Positions 12,064-23,887 of a stretch of 64,000 nucleotides of DNA are shown one piece after another (position 1 is the stretch's first letter; the number at the start of each line of letters is the position of its first letter). The stretch spans positions 9,333,546 through 9,397,545 of the forward strand of contig CM028334.1 of assembly GCA_016647705.1 (NCBI GenBank). Reading direction: 5' to 3'. The notes beneath the pieces are model-generated. The model was not told the origin of the DNA. It saw nothing but the letters and a program-made list of their open reading frames with translations, and did no database searches. The position numbers and the translations under genes are program-made. The stretch comes from Eucommia ulmoides. Taxonomy: Eukaryota > Streptophyta > Magnoliopsida > Garryales > Eucommiaceae.

Positions 12064-12794
12064 TCAAATTGTATGTGCGATATGTAACATTTAAGTAATG
12101 AGATTTGGATAGGAAATATGCGTTTTTCGCTTTGATTTTGTTTTACTTTACTCATGAATAATTGTGGTATTATTTTAATAGTCGAATATTTGTGTTATTG
12201 GATACTGATTGTGTTGTAATTGTTATATACATTATTTGTTGGTGGTGATTTTTAGACGTTAATTATTGTTGATGTTTTAATAAAACACATGTAGAAGGTT
12301 GTATAAACAAAGCACATTATATCAAAAATTTTTAGGTTCAATTTTTTTTACACTCATATATTTTTTTTTTTTTGGTAAACTCACGAGTGTCCCCACACCT
12401 ACACAGAGTGTATGACTAATTTCATTTAGGGTACATAGTTGTCCCTTCCAACAAGTATTTTTCTGCAAGTTCGAACTCCTAACTTTACAGATGTCTCTCT
12501 ATTGCACTCGTACCTTCAAGCACATGTTATACACTAGTACAGTTATATAAAATAATAGATTCTAAAATTATGACAATTTAGACAACCAAATGTAGCCTTG
12601 TTTTGGAGATCAAGAAATGACCCCTAGATCATGGGATTGGGTTCTTTATATTTGAAGAGTAGTCGAGCTAGAGTTCAATTGGTCTTGCCCAAATTTAGTA
12701 ATAGGTGATATAGGCTAGTAGGATTTATGCGGGCCATTTATTGCGCATATTGCAGCCCATCATGCTAAAGCCCACGGTTGCAAGTCCATTAAAA
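12064..12794. other. Intergenic sequence upstream of LHCA4, no gene seen
   Basis: AT-rich sequence with homopolymer runs (T run near 12360). A segment at about 12380-12540 resembles common dispersed plant repeat sequence. No coding region or recognisable element ends were found. Confidence 0.5.
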
Positions 12795-12893
12795 TATGCT
12801 ATTGGCACTCCACAAACTCCACTTACACTTCAATTACACTATTATTGTGAGAAGTTGGAGTGTAAGTGAACTTTTAAGAGTGCCAATAGTATA
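12795..12893. repeat. 99-bp foldback (MITE-like) element
   Basis: TATGCTATTGGCACTC (12795-12810) pairs with GAGTGCCAATAGTATA (12878-12893) with one mismatch. The inner arms also pair (CACTTACACTTCAA near 12819 with TTGGAGTGTAAGTG near 12855). The whole segment would fold into a single long hairpin with a loop of about 20 bases. Size and structure fit a small miniature inverted-repeat element. No convincing target duplication was found. Confidence 0.7.
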
Positions 12894-12957
12894 GTCCTGT
12901 CATATAATACAGCTGACCTAATTGTAGTGCAGTCATTGGACAGTCGAGATTCCTGAC

Positions 12958-12970
12958 CTTCCACGTGGCA
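12958..12970 (+). promoter_or_regulatory. G-box of the LHCA4 promoter (distal)
   Basis: CTTCCACGTGGCA is identical to the G-box form known from rbcS light-responsive promoters, where bZIP and bHLH (PIF, HY5) factors bind. It is 368 bases upstream of the LHCA4 start codon. Confidence 0.75.
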
Positions 12971-13010
12971 AGATCTCACAGCCCTGTTTATCAGTTAAAA
13001 ATATAAAAAA

Positions 13011-13022
13011 TTCCACGTGGCA
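13011..13022 (+). promoter_or_regulatory. G-box of the LHCA4 promoter (proximal)
   Basis: TTCCACGTGGCA repeats the distal G-box 53 bases downstream, with the same flanks. Two G-boxes at this spacing support light regulation of the gene at 13338. Confidence 0.75.
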
Positions 13023-13093
13023 AAATGGATCCCACGTAAGATCTTTGATAACCAACAGGAACATAGAAATAGATTTGTGGATATGGAGACGGA

Positions 13094-13105
13094 GATAAGG
13101 ATAAG
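13094..13105 (+). promoter_or_regulatory. Tandem I-box (GATAAGGATAAG) of the LHCA4 promoter
   Basis: Two adjoining GATAAG motifs follow the G-boxes. The G-box plus I-box pair is the classic composite light-responsive unit of plant rbcS and Lhc promoters. A CCAAT motif lies at 13125-13129. No canonical TATA box was seen; the AT-rich CATATACAAAAC near 13249 is the nearest candidate. Confidence 0.7.
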
Positions 13106-13337
13106 GACCCTGGATTCCCATTAGCCAATCTAGAGCTCACAAACTCATCAAAGCCGTTGATTTCATAAAATCTTTGCAAAACCAATTGCCAAGATTCAAG
13201 ATTGAACCACCACCACAAGTGAAAACCATTGCCATGACAATACAAAAGCATATACAAAACACTAATTTCAGCCAAGCTAACAAACCCTTCCATTCTCCCC
13301 TCCTTGAGATTTCAATCTTCAAATTTAGGTCGGAGAG

Positions 13338-14976
13338 ATGGCCACCGTCACATCACAATCTCCGGTCGCCGTTTTCCGGCCATGCGCCTCAAAGACGAGG
13401 TTCCTAACTGGTTCTTCCGGAAAATTAAATAGAGAAATTTCAATGAGACCATTGTCCTCTTCATCGTCAAACCGAGTTTTTAAAGTTGAAGCTAAGAAAG
13501 GCGAATGGCTTCCGGGCTTGGCCTCACCCACTTACCTTAATGGCAGGTAAATAGTTTACTAAACTTGAGTTTTAATTGATTTTTTCAGCGGTAAAAATGC
13601 TAATCTACTTGAGATAAGACCAATAATTGATTACCATTGTAAAGTACTCCAATTAATTATTATTTTTTAGAATATATATATTTTTAATTTTTTCGACTTA
13701 TAAATATTAAGTAGATGAATTTAACAATTAAATAATATTAACTAAATAATCATGTAGCTATTTAATATTAAGTTGAGGATACAAAATTATTGATGAGGAC
13801 TAAACTAGAAAAAGAAAAAAAAAATGCATTGAGTTGATTTTTTTTTTTTTTTTGAATGGTAATTGATATGTCATTAATTGATTTCAGTCTTCCCGGAGAC
13901 AACGGCTTCGATCCATTGGGCCTGGCGGAGGACCCAGAAAACCTGAAATGGTTCGTCCAGGCGGAGCTGGTCAACAGCCGTTGGGCCATGTTGGGTGTGG
14001 CCGGAATGTTGTTGCCGGAGGTCTTCACGAGCGCCGGAATAATCAACGTTCCGAAGTGGTACGACGCCGGGAAAGCGGAATACTTCGCGTCGTCATCGAC
14101 GTTGTTCGTCATCGAGTTCATACTGTTCCACTACGTCGAGATCCGGCGGTGGCAGGACATCAAGAACCCGGGCTGCGTGAACCAGGACCCGATCTTCAAG
14201 AGCTATAGCCTCCCGCCAAACGAGTGTGGATATCCCGGCGGGATCTTCAATCCTCTCAATTTTGCTCCCACTGTTGAGGCCAAAGAGAAGGAACTCGCCA
14301 ACGGTAAGAGACTAAAGCCCCATTTCAAAACCCAATTAAACACTTCAATCTATGGATTACCTAAGTTCGTTTGATAACAAAATTAAATAATTACTTACAA
14401 GATAAATACCACTTATAAAATTATTCAAAATTTTAAGTGATATATGATACATTTAATTTTTTAACACTTATCATTTTTTTAGATCACTTATCATTTAATA
14501 GCATAATAGAATATCTAATTATTATAATCAATATTTTACACTGATGCTGTAAAAAAAAATTAAAAAAATTATATACAAAAAATTATAGATAAAAAAATAT
14601 TAAATTGAAAAAAAAATAGAAAGAAAGTTGTAGAGAAATTTTTTTTGAGAAAAATAAAATTGTAAAAATTATTTTGTAAATAAAAATTTGTACAAAATAT
14701 TTTTTTTTTAAAATTAAAAATATTAAAAAAAAAAAAAATACTTAATATATTTAACACTTAATAAACAGTTGTAAATCTATACTTCAATTTACACATTATT
14801 TATAGAAGTTGTGAGCTAATTAATATTGTTGTTTGGCAGGGAGGCTGGCGATGTTGGCGTTCTTGGGGTTCATTGTTCAACACAACGTGACCGGAAAAGG
14901 GCCGTTCGACAACCTGGTGCAGCACGTGGCGGATCCATGGCACAACACTATTGTCCAAACACTCCGAGGCTACTGA
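13338..14976 (+). CDS. LHCA4: Photosystem I light-harvesting chlorophyll a/b-binding protein 4, chloroplast precursor
   Basis: Exons 13338-13546, 13888-14303 and 14840-14976 join through two GT-AG introns (341 and 536 bp) into 253 codons, close to the family's ~250. The protein binds chlorophylls and carotenoids in the thylakoid membrane and forms the red-shifted LHCA1-LHCA4 antenna dimer of photosystem I. Residues 1 to about 51 are a Ser/Arg-rich chloroplast transit peptide; the mature part opens [12 protein letters not shown]. Helix B carries [15 protein letters not shown] (about 92-106), with the Glu/Arg pair and Asn99 in the position of the red-chlorophyll ligand typical of LHCA3/LHCA4. 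Other Lhc proteins have His there. The middle helix is [19 protein letters not shown]; the last carries [15 protein letters not shown]. The sequence closely follows Arabidopsis LHCA4 as I know it. The start was chosen as the first ATG giving a full transit peptide. Two G-boxes and a double I-box upstream indicate light control. No defects seen. Confidence 0.96.
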
Positions 14977-16560
14977 GTTCCATGGAAAAAGACATCATGT
15001 GAAATATATGTTGTTTTTAACATATGATTTTGTGTTAGAGAGGGAGTGGATATGGGGAGTTCGGTTTTTGGCTGGGAATTGAGGTGTTCAAACAAGGGGA
15101 TGTTTTGTTGTACAGGGGAGGAGGAAAGACATGGATTTAATCTTATTATTATTATTATTACTATTCGTACAACTTGCACTTGCGCAACCCATTAGATACC
15201 ATGTTTGTTTTATGTCCACAATTCAAATTTATAAATTTTATTAGTAATTTTAACAGTTCAAATGTTACTTATTTGTTTGCAATTTGAGTTGTTTTTATTT
15301 ATTTATTTTTTATTAGTGGTTATGAGAGATTTATACATATAAAAAGAATGTATGCTCCATACATTTTTAAGTAACAATAGTTACGATTGTTCATAATAAT
15401 TGTTATAATTTGTAGTGACTAGTTAGAAATAATAGTATGAGATAAATGTCACAATGAGGTTTGTTAGAATACATTGTGAAAATGTTTCAATTGTTTACTA
15501 GATTAAGTACTAGTATAGTTGCAACTCAACACAACATTATTACTACTTGTTATAACAACAATTAGAGATGTAAACAATTTGGTTCGATTTTAACTTCAAT
15601 ACAAAAACAACCAAACATAAATAGACTAAACGGTTTGGTACGGCATAAAGATTAAAAACAAAAAACAAAAAAAAAAAAAACAAACAACAACGAACTGGAC
15701 CAACCGAAATAATTCGATTTCGGTTACAGATTATGGGCTGGGCACACAAACACATGCTATACAGATTACCCTGGCCTTCTTCCATCACAAACTACACAGT
15801 TTCGGGGTGTTAAATTGACCATACAGATGTTGCATAGTTCTCAAAAGTTTTCTCATGAATCTAGATTCGTTTTAAGGCTAGATATATGGTAGAATTCAAA
15901 GGTTATAAAGTAAAAGTCTTACTAGTTGTTGTGAGAGTCAAACAAGTCATATTTTTAGCAACAAAAATTTGATTGTGGGAGTTTTGAAATTCTTATTAAA
16001 TAGGCATTTAATTGCACAAGAATAAACAACAAAATTCTTATTGTTCTTGAGGTTTGAGAGAAAAGAAGCAATTTTCATGCACGTGGAAAAACCAAGTTAC
16101 TCTTTGCTGAAAATCAAGCTATTTGTCATCACCGCTTTTCGGTTTACAATCTAACATTTATTAATTCATTCTTCACTCAATAATCGGTGATGTCGATCAA
16201 GGTTATCGGTGTGCTTATCTTTGATATTAATAATCAGTTCTTGTGTAATCTTGTTTAGAAATTAAGTTATGCTTAGTCTGAAATATACTCTGAGGTTTTG
16301 AGCTTATCTTGATTATAACTCACCTACTTTATTTGGAATATTATTTCTTGAATTCACAAAAATTGAAATTCGACAAAGCTTAAGATTTGTGTTAATTTTA
16401 TTTTGCAAATTTTTTTAAGTAATTGATTCGGGTAAATTAATATGGGCCCAAATACCCACCCATATATTAGACTCATCTCTTTATAACAATACAAATTTAA
16501 TACAAAACCCTTTGTGTATCCATGACATTCCAACAGAGACCAAAGTGCGTGAGTGAGTCT
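14977..16560. other. LHCA4 3' flank and intergenic sequence
   Basis: The first ~260 bases are probably the LHCA4 3' UTR; no canonical AATAAA stands out. An ATT microsatellite lies at about 15142-15160. From 15563, TAGAGATGTAAACAATTTGG followed by a purine/A-rich stretch and AATTCGATTTCGGTT resembles the end of a small non-autonomous hAT element, without a clear partner end. The remainder is AT-rich with no gene seen. Confidence 0.4.
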
Positions 16561-16878
16561 ACAAATTTACATATTGAATTCATGTTCTTAAATTCATGTT
16601 TAATGTGCAGTACAATTTACATATTGAATTCATATTCTTGAATTTCGCTCTGATTCCATCTCGTTAGTGATGTTTGGGTTATTAGAATTGTTGATGTGTA
16701 ACAAAAAATCGAATATTTAATTCTTATTTTGAATTAACCTTTTATTCCATTTCATAGTTAATGTGGCTCGTTGAAAATTTTTAATGTGTAGCAAAAATTT
16801 ATTATTGAATTCTTGGTGGTTGGAATTTCCATATCATCCTTTAACATTGCAGTTTTTTTTCTGCATATCATTTTACTT
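16560..16878 (+). repeat. Left arm, outer part, of the ~88-bp repeat family
   Basis: Successive units carry TTTACATATTGAATTCAT, GATGTGTAACAAAAAATCG and AATGTGTAGCAAAAATTT cores. The block stops exactly at the 5-bp target site of the copia element beginning at 16879 and resumes at 23192. Confidence 0.65.
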
Positions 16879-17820
16879 TGTTGTAGCAGAAAATAAATAA
16901 AGAACGAGTTTACCAAAATTTCTTGGGATGAGTCGCGGATTAGGTCACTCTCTTTAAGACGTTTCGCGGCTCTGTCCAAGAATGTGCAAGCAGTGTATCA
17001 GCCCCGTCGTCCCCAGGATAAAACAGCCCAGAATTCTTCTCTGTCTAGGACGTTCTTTGCACTGTAGAAATCCCGAAAACCAAACACCCCCACACACTGT
17101 TCGCAAAACGAACTAACTGCTCGGAAACCAAAATCGAACTGAAGAAACAGTACCGGAACAGATCAGAACAATTCCGGAAGAACAAAACAGTGAAAACCGA
17201 AACTGTTTCAGAACAGTTCGGAACAAAAACAAAAGAGAGCAGAAACAGAAGCAGAACACTGTTTTTTTTCGTTCTTAAAACTGAGGAAAAAAGTTTGTAT
17301 TTATAGGGAAAAAAAAACTAAACCTTTTGAATTTTTTTGAAATCGAAATTAATAAATAAAAAAAACGTTTAAATACTTTAATTATTATTTTAAAAATGCT
17401 TAAACGTTTTGATTTAAAACGTTAATTTTTTTTTTATTTTAACGGTTCAAATTATTATTCAAACGTTTTAATATATTTTTTTTAATTAAACTGTTTTAAG
17501 AAAAAATATTTTAAATAAATTTTTTCTAAAAAGTAAATAAGTGTCACCTCATCATACGCGCGACTCGACTCGGCACGGCACAGCCGAACGAACGGCGGCG
17601 GCGGCGCACGCGCGTGTGGTAAACCAGTAGGGATGTAACTCCTCTCCCCTCCACAAAATGTGGGTACCCCTTGGGGCACACCCTAAATGTCTCACATACC
17701 CCTAGATATCCACATTAATTTCATCTCTCCCAACCAATGTGGGATAAAAGGGCTAGAGGAAATTTCACATTTGGCACTTTCTATTCTAAAAATTTTAATT
17801 AAAATTCATTTGTTTCAACA
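16879..17820 (-). repeat. copia-1 3' LTR
   Basis: 942 bp, ends TGTTGTAGCAG...GTTTCAACA. It contains AT-rich blocks and a CG-rich stretch at about 17560-17615 (repeated GGC and CACGC units) shared with the other LTR. ORFs in it on the - strand appear in both LTR copies but lack family features. Confidence 0.93.
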
Positions 17821-18374
17821 ATCCCCCACTTGAATTTTTAAAAACAATTTTTTCATCGAGCAGTATAATTCAAAATAAGATTGTGCATAAGAAAAGGTGT
17901 CTATCGACTTGAACCTTTACATAGTGAAGATGCTTTAGATTATACTAGAGTAACTCGTAGTTTTGAACTCTATCTCTAACAACATCATACACACAACCCT
18001 ATCAGGGTGTAGTCCAAAAGCCCGTGCTTTACGGCCATGCACGTGTATCCTAGTATAGTAAATGCTCTAGAGAATTTTGCCCAAAATTCTATAGGAAGCA
18101 GCCACACTTCCACATTCACATAGGTGAATCTATCAAGAGTACTCTTGTAGCTAGGTACTCCACTCCAAAATAGAGTATAGATCTCATTAAGAGTTAATAA
18201 AAACTCAACCTTCTATCGCTTCAAGATATCATGCTTCAAACAGCACATTTATGAAATAGAACTCAAATTTATAGCATGATTTTTCTCATATCACTTCATG
18301 AGTTGTTATTACCCTTTGAACCTATTTTTTGGGATCTCCAGTCTATAGGTTAGGTTTCCGTCACAAGTGACTCG

Positions 18375-19741
18375 TCAATCTATGGGCTTGAGTCCCATTC
18401 CTTTCGAGGTTTTATAAACCTTTTCTCGAGCTAATCCTTTCGTCAAAGGATCGGCTAAGTTATCATTAGACCGTACATGATCCACTCTCACAACCCCTGT
18501 AGAGATATACTCTCTAATAGTGCTGTGTTTGCGACGTATTTGTCGCTTTTTTCCGTTATAATAACAGTTCTGAATCTTTGCAATAACCGCGGTACTATCG
18601 CAATGGATCAAGACAGCTGGAATCGGTCTCTCCCATAAAGGGGTATCAGAAAGCAGGCTCCTTAACCACCCTGCTTCCTCGCTAGCCGAAGCTAGTGCAA
18701 TCATCTCAGACTCCATAGTAGATTGAGCCAAAATAGTCTGTTTCTTAGATTTCCAAGAAACAGCTCCACCAGCTATACTAAATATATAACCGCTAGTTGT
18801 CTTGGAGTCATCTGAAAGGGTGTTCCAATCAGCATCGCTATATCCTTCCAGAACAGCGAGAAACTTCTGATAATGTAATCCAAGGTTCATAATTCTCTTT
18901 AGATATCTCATAATCCTATCAATAGCATGTCAATGCTCAATACTAGGTCTGTTTGTAAACCTGCATAGTAATCCAACAGCATACGCTATGTCGGGCCTAG
19001 TGCAATCAGTGGCATATCGAAGACTGCCTATGATGCTCGCATACTCAGATTGTCTAACACCATCACCGGTGTTCTTGAACAACTTTACACTAGGGTCATA
19101 AGGAGTACATGCTGGTTTACAATCAAAATAATTATATTTCTTTAGAATCTTCTCTATATAATGAGATTAATCCAAAGAAATTCCATGTTTAGACCTAGTT
19201 ATTTTAATACCAAGGATTACACTTGCTTCACCAAGATCTTTCATGTCAAAATTAGCACATAGCATGGATTTTACATTATTCACAACATGAATATTGGAAC
19301 CAAAAATTAGCAAGTCATCCACATAAATACATATAATAGTCCAAACATCATTTTCAGATTTATAGTAAATGCATTTGTCACTTTCATTTACTTTAAAACC
19401 ATGTGAAATGACTAGATTATCAAATTTCTCATGCCATTGCTTAGGTGCTTGTTTCAAACCTTAAAGAGATTTATTTAATTTGCATACTTTGTTTTCTTGA
19501 CCAGGAATAACAAATCCTTCAGGTTGGTCCATATAAATCTCTTCTTCTAATTCACCATTTGGTGCATAATAAGATCATGAATTGCAGTAAGAGATAAAAG
19601 TACACGAATAGATGTAATTCTAGAGACAGGTGAGAAAGTATCAAAGAAATCTACATTCTCTCTTTGTCTAAACCCTTTGGCTACAAGACGAGCCTTATAT
19701 TTATCAATGGTTCCATCGGGATTCAATTTCTTCTTAAGAAT
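18375..19741 (-). pseudogene. copia-1 reverse transcriptase-RNase H
   Basis: Reverse transcriptase copies element RNA into DNA. The segment 19167-19457 holds CIYVDDLLIFGS, the YVDD catalytic motif, and GEASVILGIKITRS. Upstream, about 19480-19740, the fingers region is readable with stops. RNase H occupies 18375-18911, with YSDADWN, SMTSGYIFS-type blocks (here [21 protein letters not shown]), the catalytic [10 protein letters not shown] and CDSTAVI, and ends near [13 protein letters not shown]. Stops at about 19166 and 18930 and a frame change near 19560 mean no intact polyprotein is encoded. Order integrase then RT marks it as copia. Confidence 0.92.
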
Positions 19742-21028
19742 CTATTTACATCCTATTGTTTTACAACCAGGAGGTAAATCTACCAAATGCCAAGTTCTAT
19801 TTGACTCGAGAGAGTCCAACTGATCATCTATAGCCTCTTGCCATAAATTGGCATCAATAGAGGATAATGCCTCTTGGAGGGTAAGTGGATCCTCCTCTAA
19901 GGTATATGCATAGAAATCCGAACCAAAGTCTTTAACTATACGAGGTCGTTTACTCCTTCTAGGTTCAATATCTAATTTCTTATCAGATTCATTAATCATA
20001 ATGATAGATTCATTACTAGAAGTCGAGCCCCCACTATTCTTCAATTTGAAAGGAAATTTATATTCATAAAAATCAGCATCATTTGATTCAATGATAACTC
20101 TATCTTTCAAATCATAAAATCTATAAGCTTTGCTATTTACCGCATAACCAATAAAAACACATTCAAAAGCTATACTGGCAAGTTTTCTTCTTTTGGGGTC
20201 AAGAATTCGAACATATGCCAAACAACCCCAAGTTTTAAAATAAGACAAATTTGGTTTCTTATTTTTGAAAACTTCATAAGGTGAAATTTTACTTTTCAAT
20301 TTGGGAACTCTATTAAGTACATAGCAAACCGTTAATAAAATTTCACCCCACCAGTGAGAAGCTGCACCGGAGTTAAGTAAAATAGCAACTACTGATTCAG
20401 CAAAAGTTCTATTTTTCCTTTCAGCCTTACCATTCATTTCAGGAGAATACGGTGCAGTTTTTTCATGAATAATCCCATGAGAATTATAAAAATCAATAAA
20501 AATATCAGAATCATATTTTGTTCCTCTATCACTACATAATCTCTTAATTTTCTTATTGCATTGATTTTTAATCTCAGTTACAAAATTCTTAAACATATCA
20601 AAAGCTTCACTTTTATTTTTCATGAGATAAACATAAGTAAAATCAGAACAATCATCTATGAATGTAATAAAATAGGGTTTACCATTCCTAGTCAAGACTC
20701 CATCAAATTCACAAATATCAGAATGTATCAAGTCAAGAGATTCAGATTCTCTAATTACTGATTTATGAGGGGTTTTAGTAATTTTAGCTTGACTACAAAA
20801 TTCACATTTTTCAAAATCATTCAAAGACAATATAGGAATTAGTTCTAATTTGCTTAAGTTTTTAATAATGCGTTTGTTAACATGACAAAGTCTAGCATGC
20901 CAAATATTAAAAGAACACAACATGTAAGCAGAAGAAGAAATTTTATTAATTTCAATATTCAATTTGAACATTCCATCAATTGCATAACCCTTCCCAACAA
21001 AAATATTATTTGTGGTTAAGGTGTACAA
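19742..21028 (-). pseudogene. copia-1 integrase
   Basis: A 428-codon open frame without internal stops. The HHCC zinc-binding region appears as HARLCHVNKRIIKNL with CEFCSQAK. The DDE triad is present in HSDICEF, CSDRGTKYDS and PEMNGKAERKNRTFAE. The GKR-like WGCLAYV and RRKLASIAFECVFIGY blocks follow, then a long acidic linker into the RT start (EALSSIDANLWQEAIDDQLDSLE). The integrase triad is intact here, unlike that of the gypsy element. It is called a pseudogene because the polyprotein around it is broken. Confidence 0.92.
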
Positions 21029-22229
21029 ATCAGCCCCAATAGTTTGAGTGAACTCCGCCTTGTTAGAAGATAGCCCGAAACTAAATTCTTTCTCACCTCT
21101 GGAGTATGCAGAACATCTTTAAGGATGACTGTCTTTCTAGAGGTAAACTTTAATTCCACTTCACCAGAACCGGCAATAATAGTGGAGTGGGAATCACCCA
21201 GCAACACTTTCTTATCTTCACTTTCAGAATAAGACTTGAACATGGAATGATCATAGCAGACATGGCGTGAAGCACCAATATCTACCCACCACCCTTCGGA
21301 TCCACCAACTATATTGATTTCAGAAATCATAGCTATAAGTTGGTCCTCGGTAAGATTCGCCTGTGGAACAGGACGACGTCTTTGCCGGCAGTTCTGAGCC
21401 AAATGGCCCGCCTTCCCACAGTTATAACAAGTAAACTGTTCAGAATTATTTCTTGAAGGGAGTTTGTTTCTATTCTGATTTTGATGCACATTTCTGTTCT
21501 GGTTGTTGTGGTTGCGATTCTGATTTTGATTTTTCATATTTTTCCCTTTAGGTTTCTGAATAGCGGAAGATGATTTTTTGTGAGCGTTGTTAGAAACAAC
21601 AAGCACTTTATCTTTCTGATCTTGTTTTCGGGCCTCCTCCTCAATCCGAAGACAAGTGATCAAACTTTCTAAAGAAAACTCTTTAGTTTTATGCCTCAGA
21701 GTATTCTTAAAATCTTTCCAAGAGGGGGTAATTTGTCAATTAAAACAGCAACTTGAAATTATTCATCAAGGGACATACCTTCAGCAATTATTTCGTGAGC
21801 GATTTTCTGAAGTTCATGAGACTGAACTTCCACTGATTTGTCGTCGGTCATTTGGTATTTCAGATACCGACTAACAGCATATTTTTTACTTCCAGCCTCC
21901 TTAGTGTCGTATTTCTTCGAAAGAGCATCACAAATTTCCTTTGCAGTTTTGTTAGAGCAGTAATAATCATACAGATCATCAGACATACCATTAAGAATAA
22001 AATTCTTATAACGGAAATCATTTTCCTCCCAAGACTTAACTTCTTGAATCTGAGCGTCTGTAGAAACTTGAGGTAATTGAGGTTTTTCGATTGTACAGAC
22101 ATATGCTACTTTTTCGATAGTAAGAAAAAATAACATTTTCTGTCTCCATCTTTTAAAATGAAACCCTTCGAAACGAAAGGGTTTGTTAAGATCAACAGTT
22201 ACTTGTTTAAAATCGTAATCAGTAGACAT
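21016..22229 (-). pseudogene. copia-1 gag and protease
   Basis: Gag opens at the ATG ending at 22229 (MSTDYDFKQVTVDLNKPFRF), only 27 bases inside the 5' LTR. It continues through the UBN2-type gag domain (WEENDFRYKNFILNGMSDDL). A TAA interrupts it at 21759-21761 and a one-base shift follows near 21727. The rest is in the frame 21016-21663: an Asn/Gln-rich basic linker, one CCHC knuckle ([14 protein letters not shown], near 21395-21430) and the protease active site [14 protein letters not shown] near 21270. It is non-functional as it stands. Confidence 0.9.
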
Positions 22230-22256
22230 CTTAGCAGATATTGGACGTCTTAAAAT

Positions 22257-23191
22257 TGTTGTAGCAGAAAATAAATAAAGAACGAGTTTACCAAAATTTC
22301 TTGGGATGAGTCGCGGACTAGGTCGCTCTCTTTAAGACGTTTCGGGGCTCTGCCCAAGAATGTGCAAGCAGTGTATCAGCCCCGTCGTCCCCAGGATAAA
22401 ACAACCCAGAATTCTTCTCTGTCTAGGACATTCTTTGCACTGTAGAAGTCCCGAAACCCAAACACCCCCATACATTGTTCGCAAAACGAACTAACTGCTC
22501 GGAAACCAAAATAGAACTGAAGAAATAATACCGGAACAGATCGAAACAATTCCGGAAGAACAAAACAGTGGAAACCGAAACTATTTCAGAACAGTTCGGA
22601 ACAGAAACAGAAGCAGAACACTGTTTTTTTTCGTTCTTAAAACTGAGGAAAAAAACTTGTATTTATAGGGGAAAAAAAAACTAAACCTTTTGAATTTTTT
22701 TGAAACCGAAATTAATAAATAAAAAAAAAACGTTTAAATACTTTAATTATTATTTTAAAAATGCTTAAACGTTTTGATTTAAAACGTTAATTTTTTTTTT
22801 ATTTTAATGGTTCAAATTATTATTCAAACGTTTTAATATTTTTTTTAATTAAACTGTTTTAAGAAAAAATATTTTAAATAATTTTTTTCTAAAAAGTAAA
22901 TAAGTGCCACTTCATCACATGCGCGACTCGACTCGACTCGGCACGGCACGGCACGGCCGGACGGCGGGGGCGGTGCGCGCGCGTGTGTGGTAAACCGGTA
23001 GGGATGTAACTCCTCACCCCTCCACAAAATGTGGATACCCCTTGGGGCACACCCCAAGTGTCTCACATACTCCTAGATATCCACATTAATTTCACCTCTC
23101 CCAACCAATGTGGGATAAAAGGGCTAGCGAAAATTTCACATTTGGCACTTTCTATTCTAAAATTTTTAATTAAAATTCATTTGTTTCAACA
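22257..23191 (-). repeat. copia-1 5' LTR
   Basis: 935 bp; it pairs with 16879-17820 with scattered substitutions and small gaps, for example CTCGACTCGACTCGG against CTCGACTCGG near 22925. In the - strand reading the LTR ends CAACA and is followed by ATTTTAAGACGTCC, which is not the usual initiator-Met primer site. Confidence 0.93.
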
Positions 23192-23830
23192 TACATTGTT
23201 GATGTGTTGAGTTATTTAGATAGTTATTGTATAGAAAAAATCTACAATTGGAATCTTGTTTTGAATTAGCATCTATTTGAGTAATTTTTAACTGAAAATT
23301 GGTGATGTTTTGTCTCTTGAACAACTTAATGTACATTATAATTCCATTATTCCAATTTTTCAATTTTTTCCATTTGATACTCTCTTCAAATTCATTTGTA
23401 GCAAAAATTTATGTTGATTGTTGGAGTCAATTTTCATCTTCTTCTTGTCTCTTGTTGATGTTTGACTTATTGAGATTTTTACTATGTAATAAAAATTAAC
23501 AATTGAAGTCTTGTTTTGGATTAACATCTTGTTACTTTTCGTTATTGACGTGGGATTATTGATCAAATCGTTACTGTGATGCAAAAATCGATGTTTAGTT
23601 ACTGTGTAGCCAAAATCAATGTTTGATTTGTAGAGATTTTTACTGTGTTGAAAAAATCAAATATTGAATTCTTGTTTTGGATTAACATCTTCTTAATTTA
23701 CATTATTGATATGGGATTTTTGGATCAAATCATTATTGTAAACCAAAAATCAATGTTTGGTTAATGCGTAGCAAAAATCGAAGCTGATTTCTTGGTTTGA
23801 TTTTTCCATCTTCTTCCAAAAATCCAAGTC
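23192..23830 (+). repeat. Left arm, inner part, of the ~88-bp repeat family
   Basis: Seven or so degenerate units with cores such as TTTGTAGCAAAAATTTA (23393), CTGTGTAGCCAAAATC (23603) and AATGCGTAGCAAAAATCG (23764). 23345-23400 is nearly identical, inverted, to 36930-36990. Confidence 0.65.
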
Positions 23831-23887
23831 ACCCCCCAGTCTAATATCTTATGTTGTTGTTCTCATGTTCATCAAAATTCGTTATAA

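Larger units (their letters stand above)
16879..23191 (-). mobile_element. Ty1/copia retrotransposon (copia-1), full length
   Basis: LTRs 16879-17820 and 22257-23191 are near-identical and share TGTTG...CAACA ends. The flanks TACTT (16874-16878) and TACAT (23192-23196) form a target duplication with one mismatch. Gag-pol reads on the - strand. A purine tract (AAGTGGGGGAT on the - strand, 17821-17832) adjoins the 3' LTR. The few LTR differences suggest a fairly young insertion, although the coding region already has stops. Confidence 0.94.

Noticed and set aside
13768-14121. 117-codon ORF antisense to LHCA4 exon 2
   Set aside because: It is the mirror of a conserved coding exon and crosses the intron border; no independent support.
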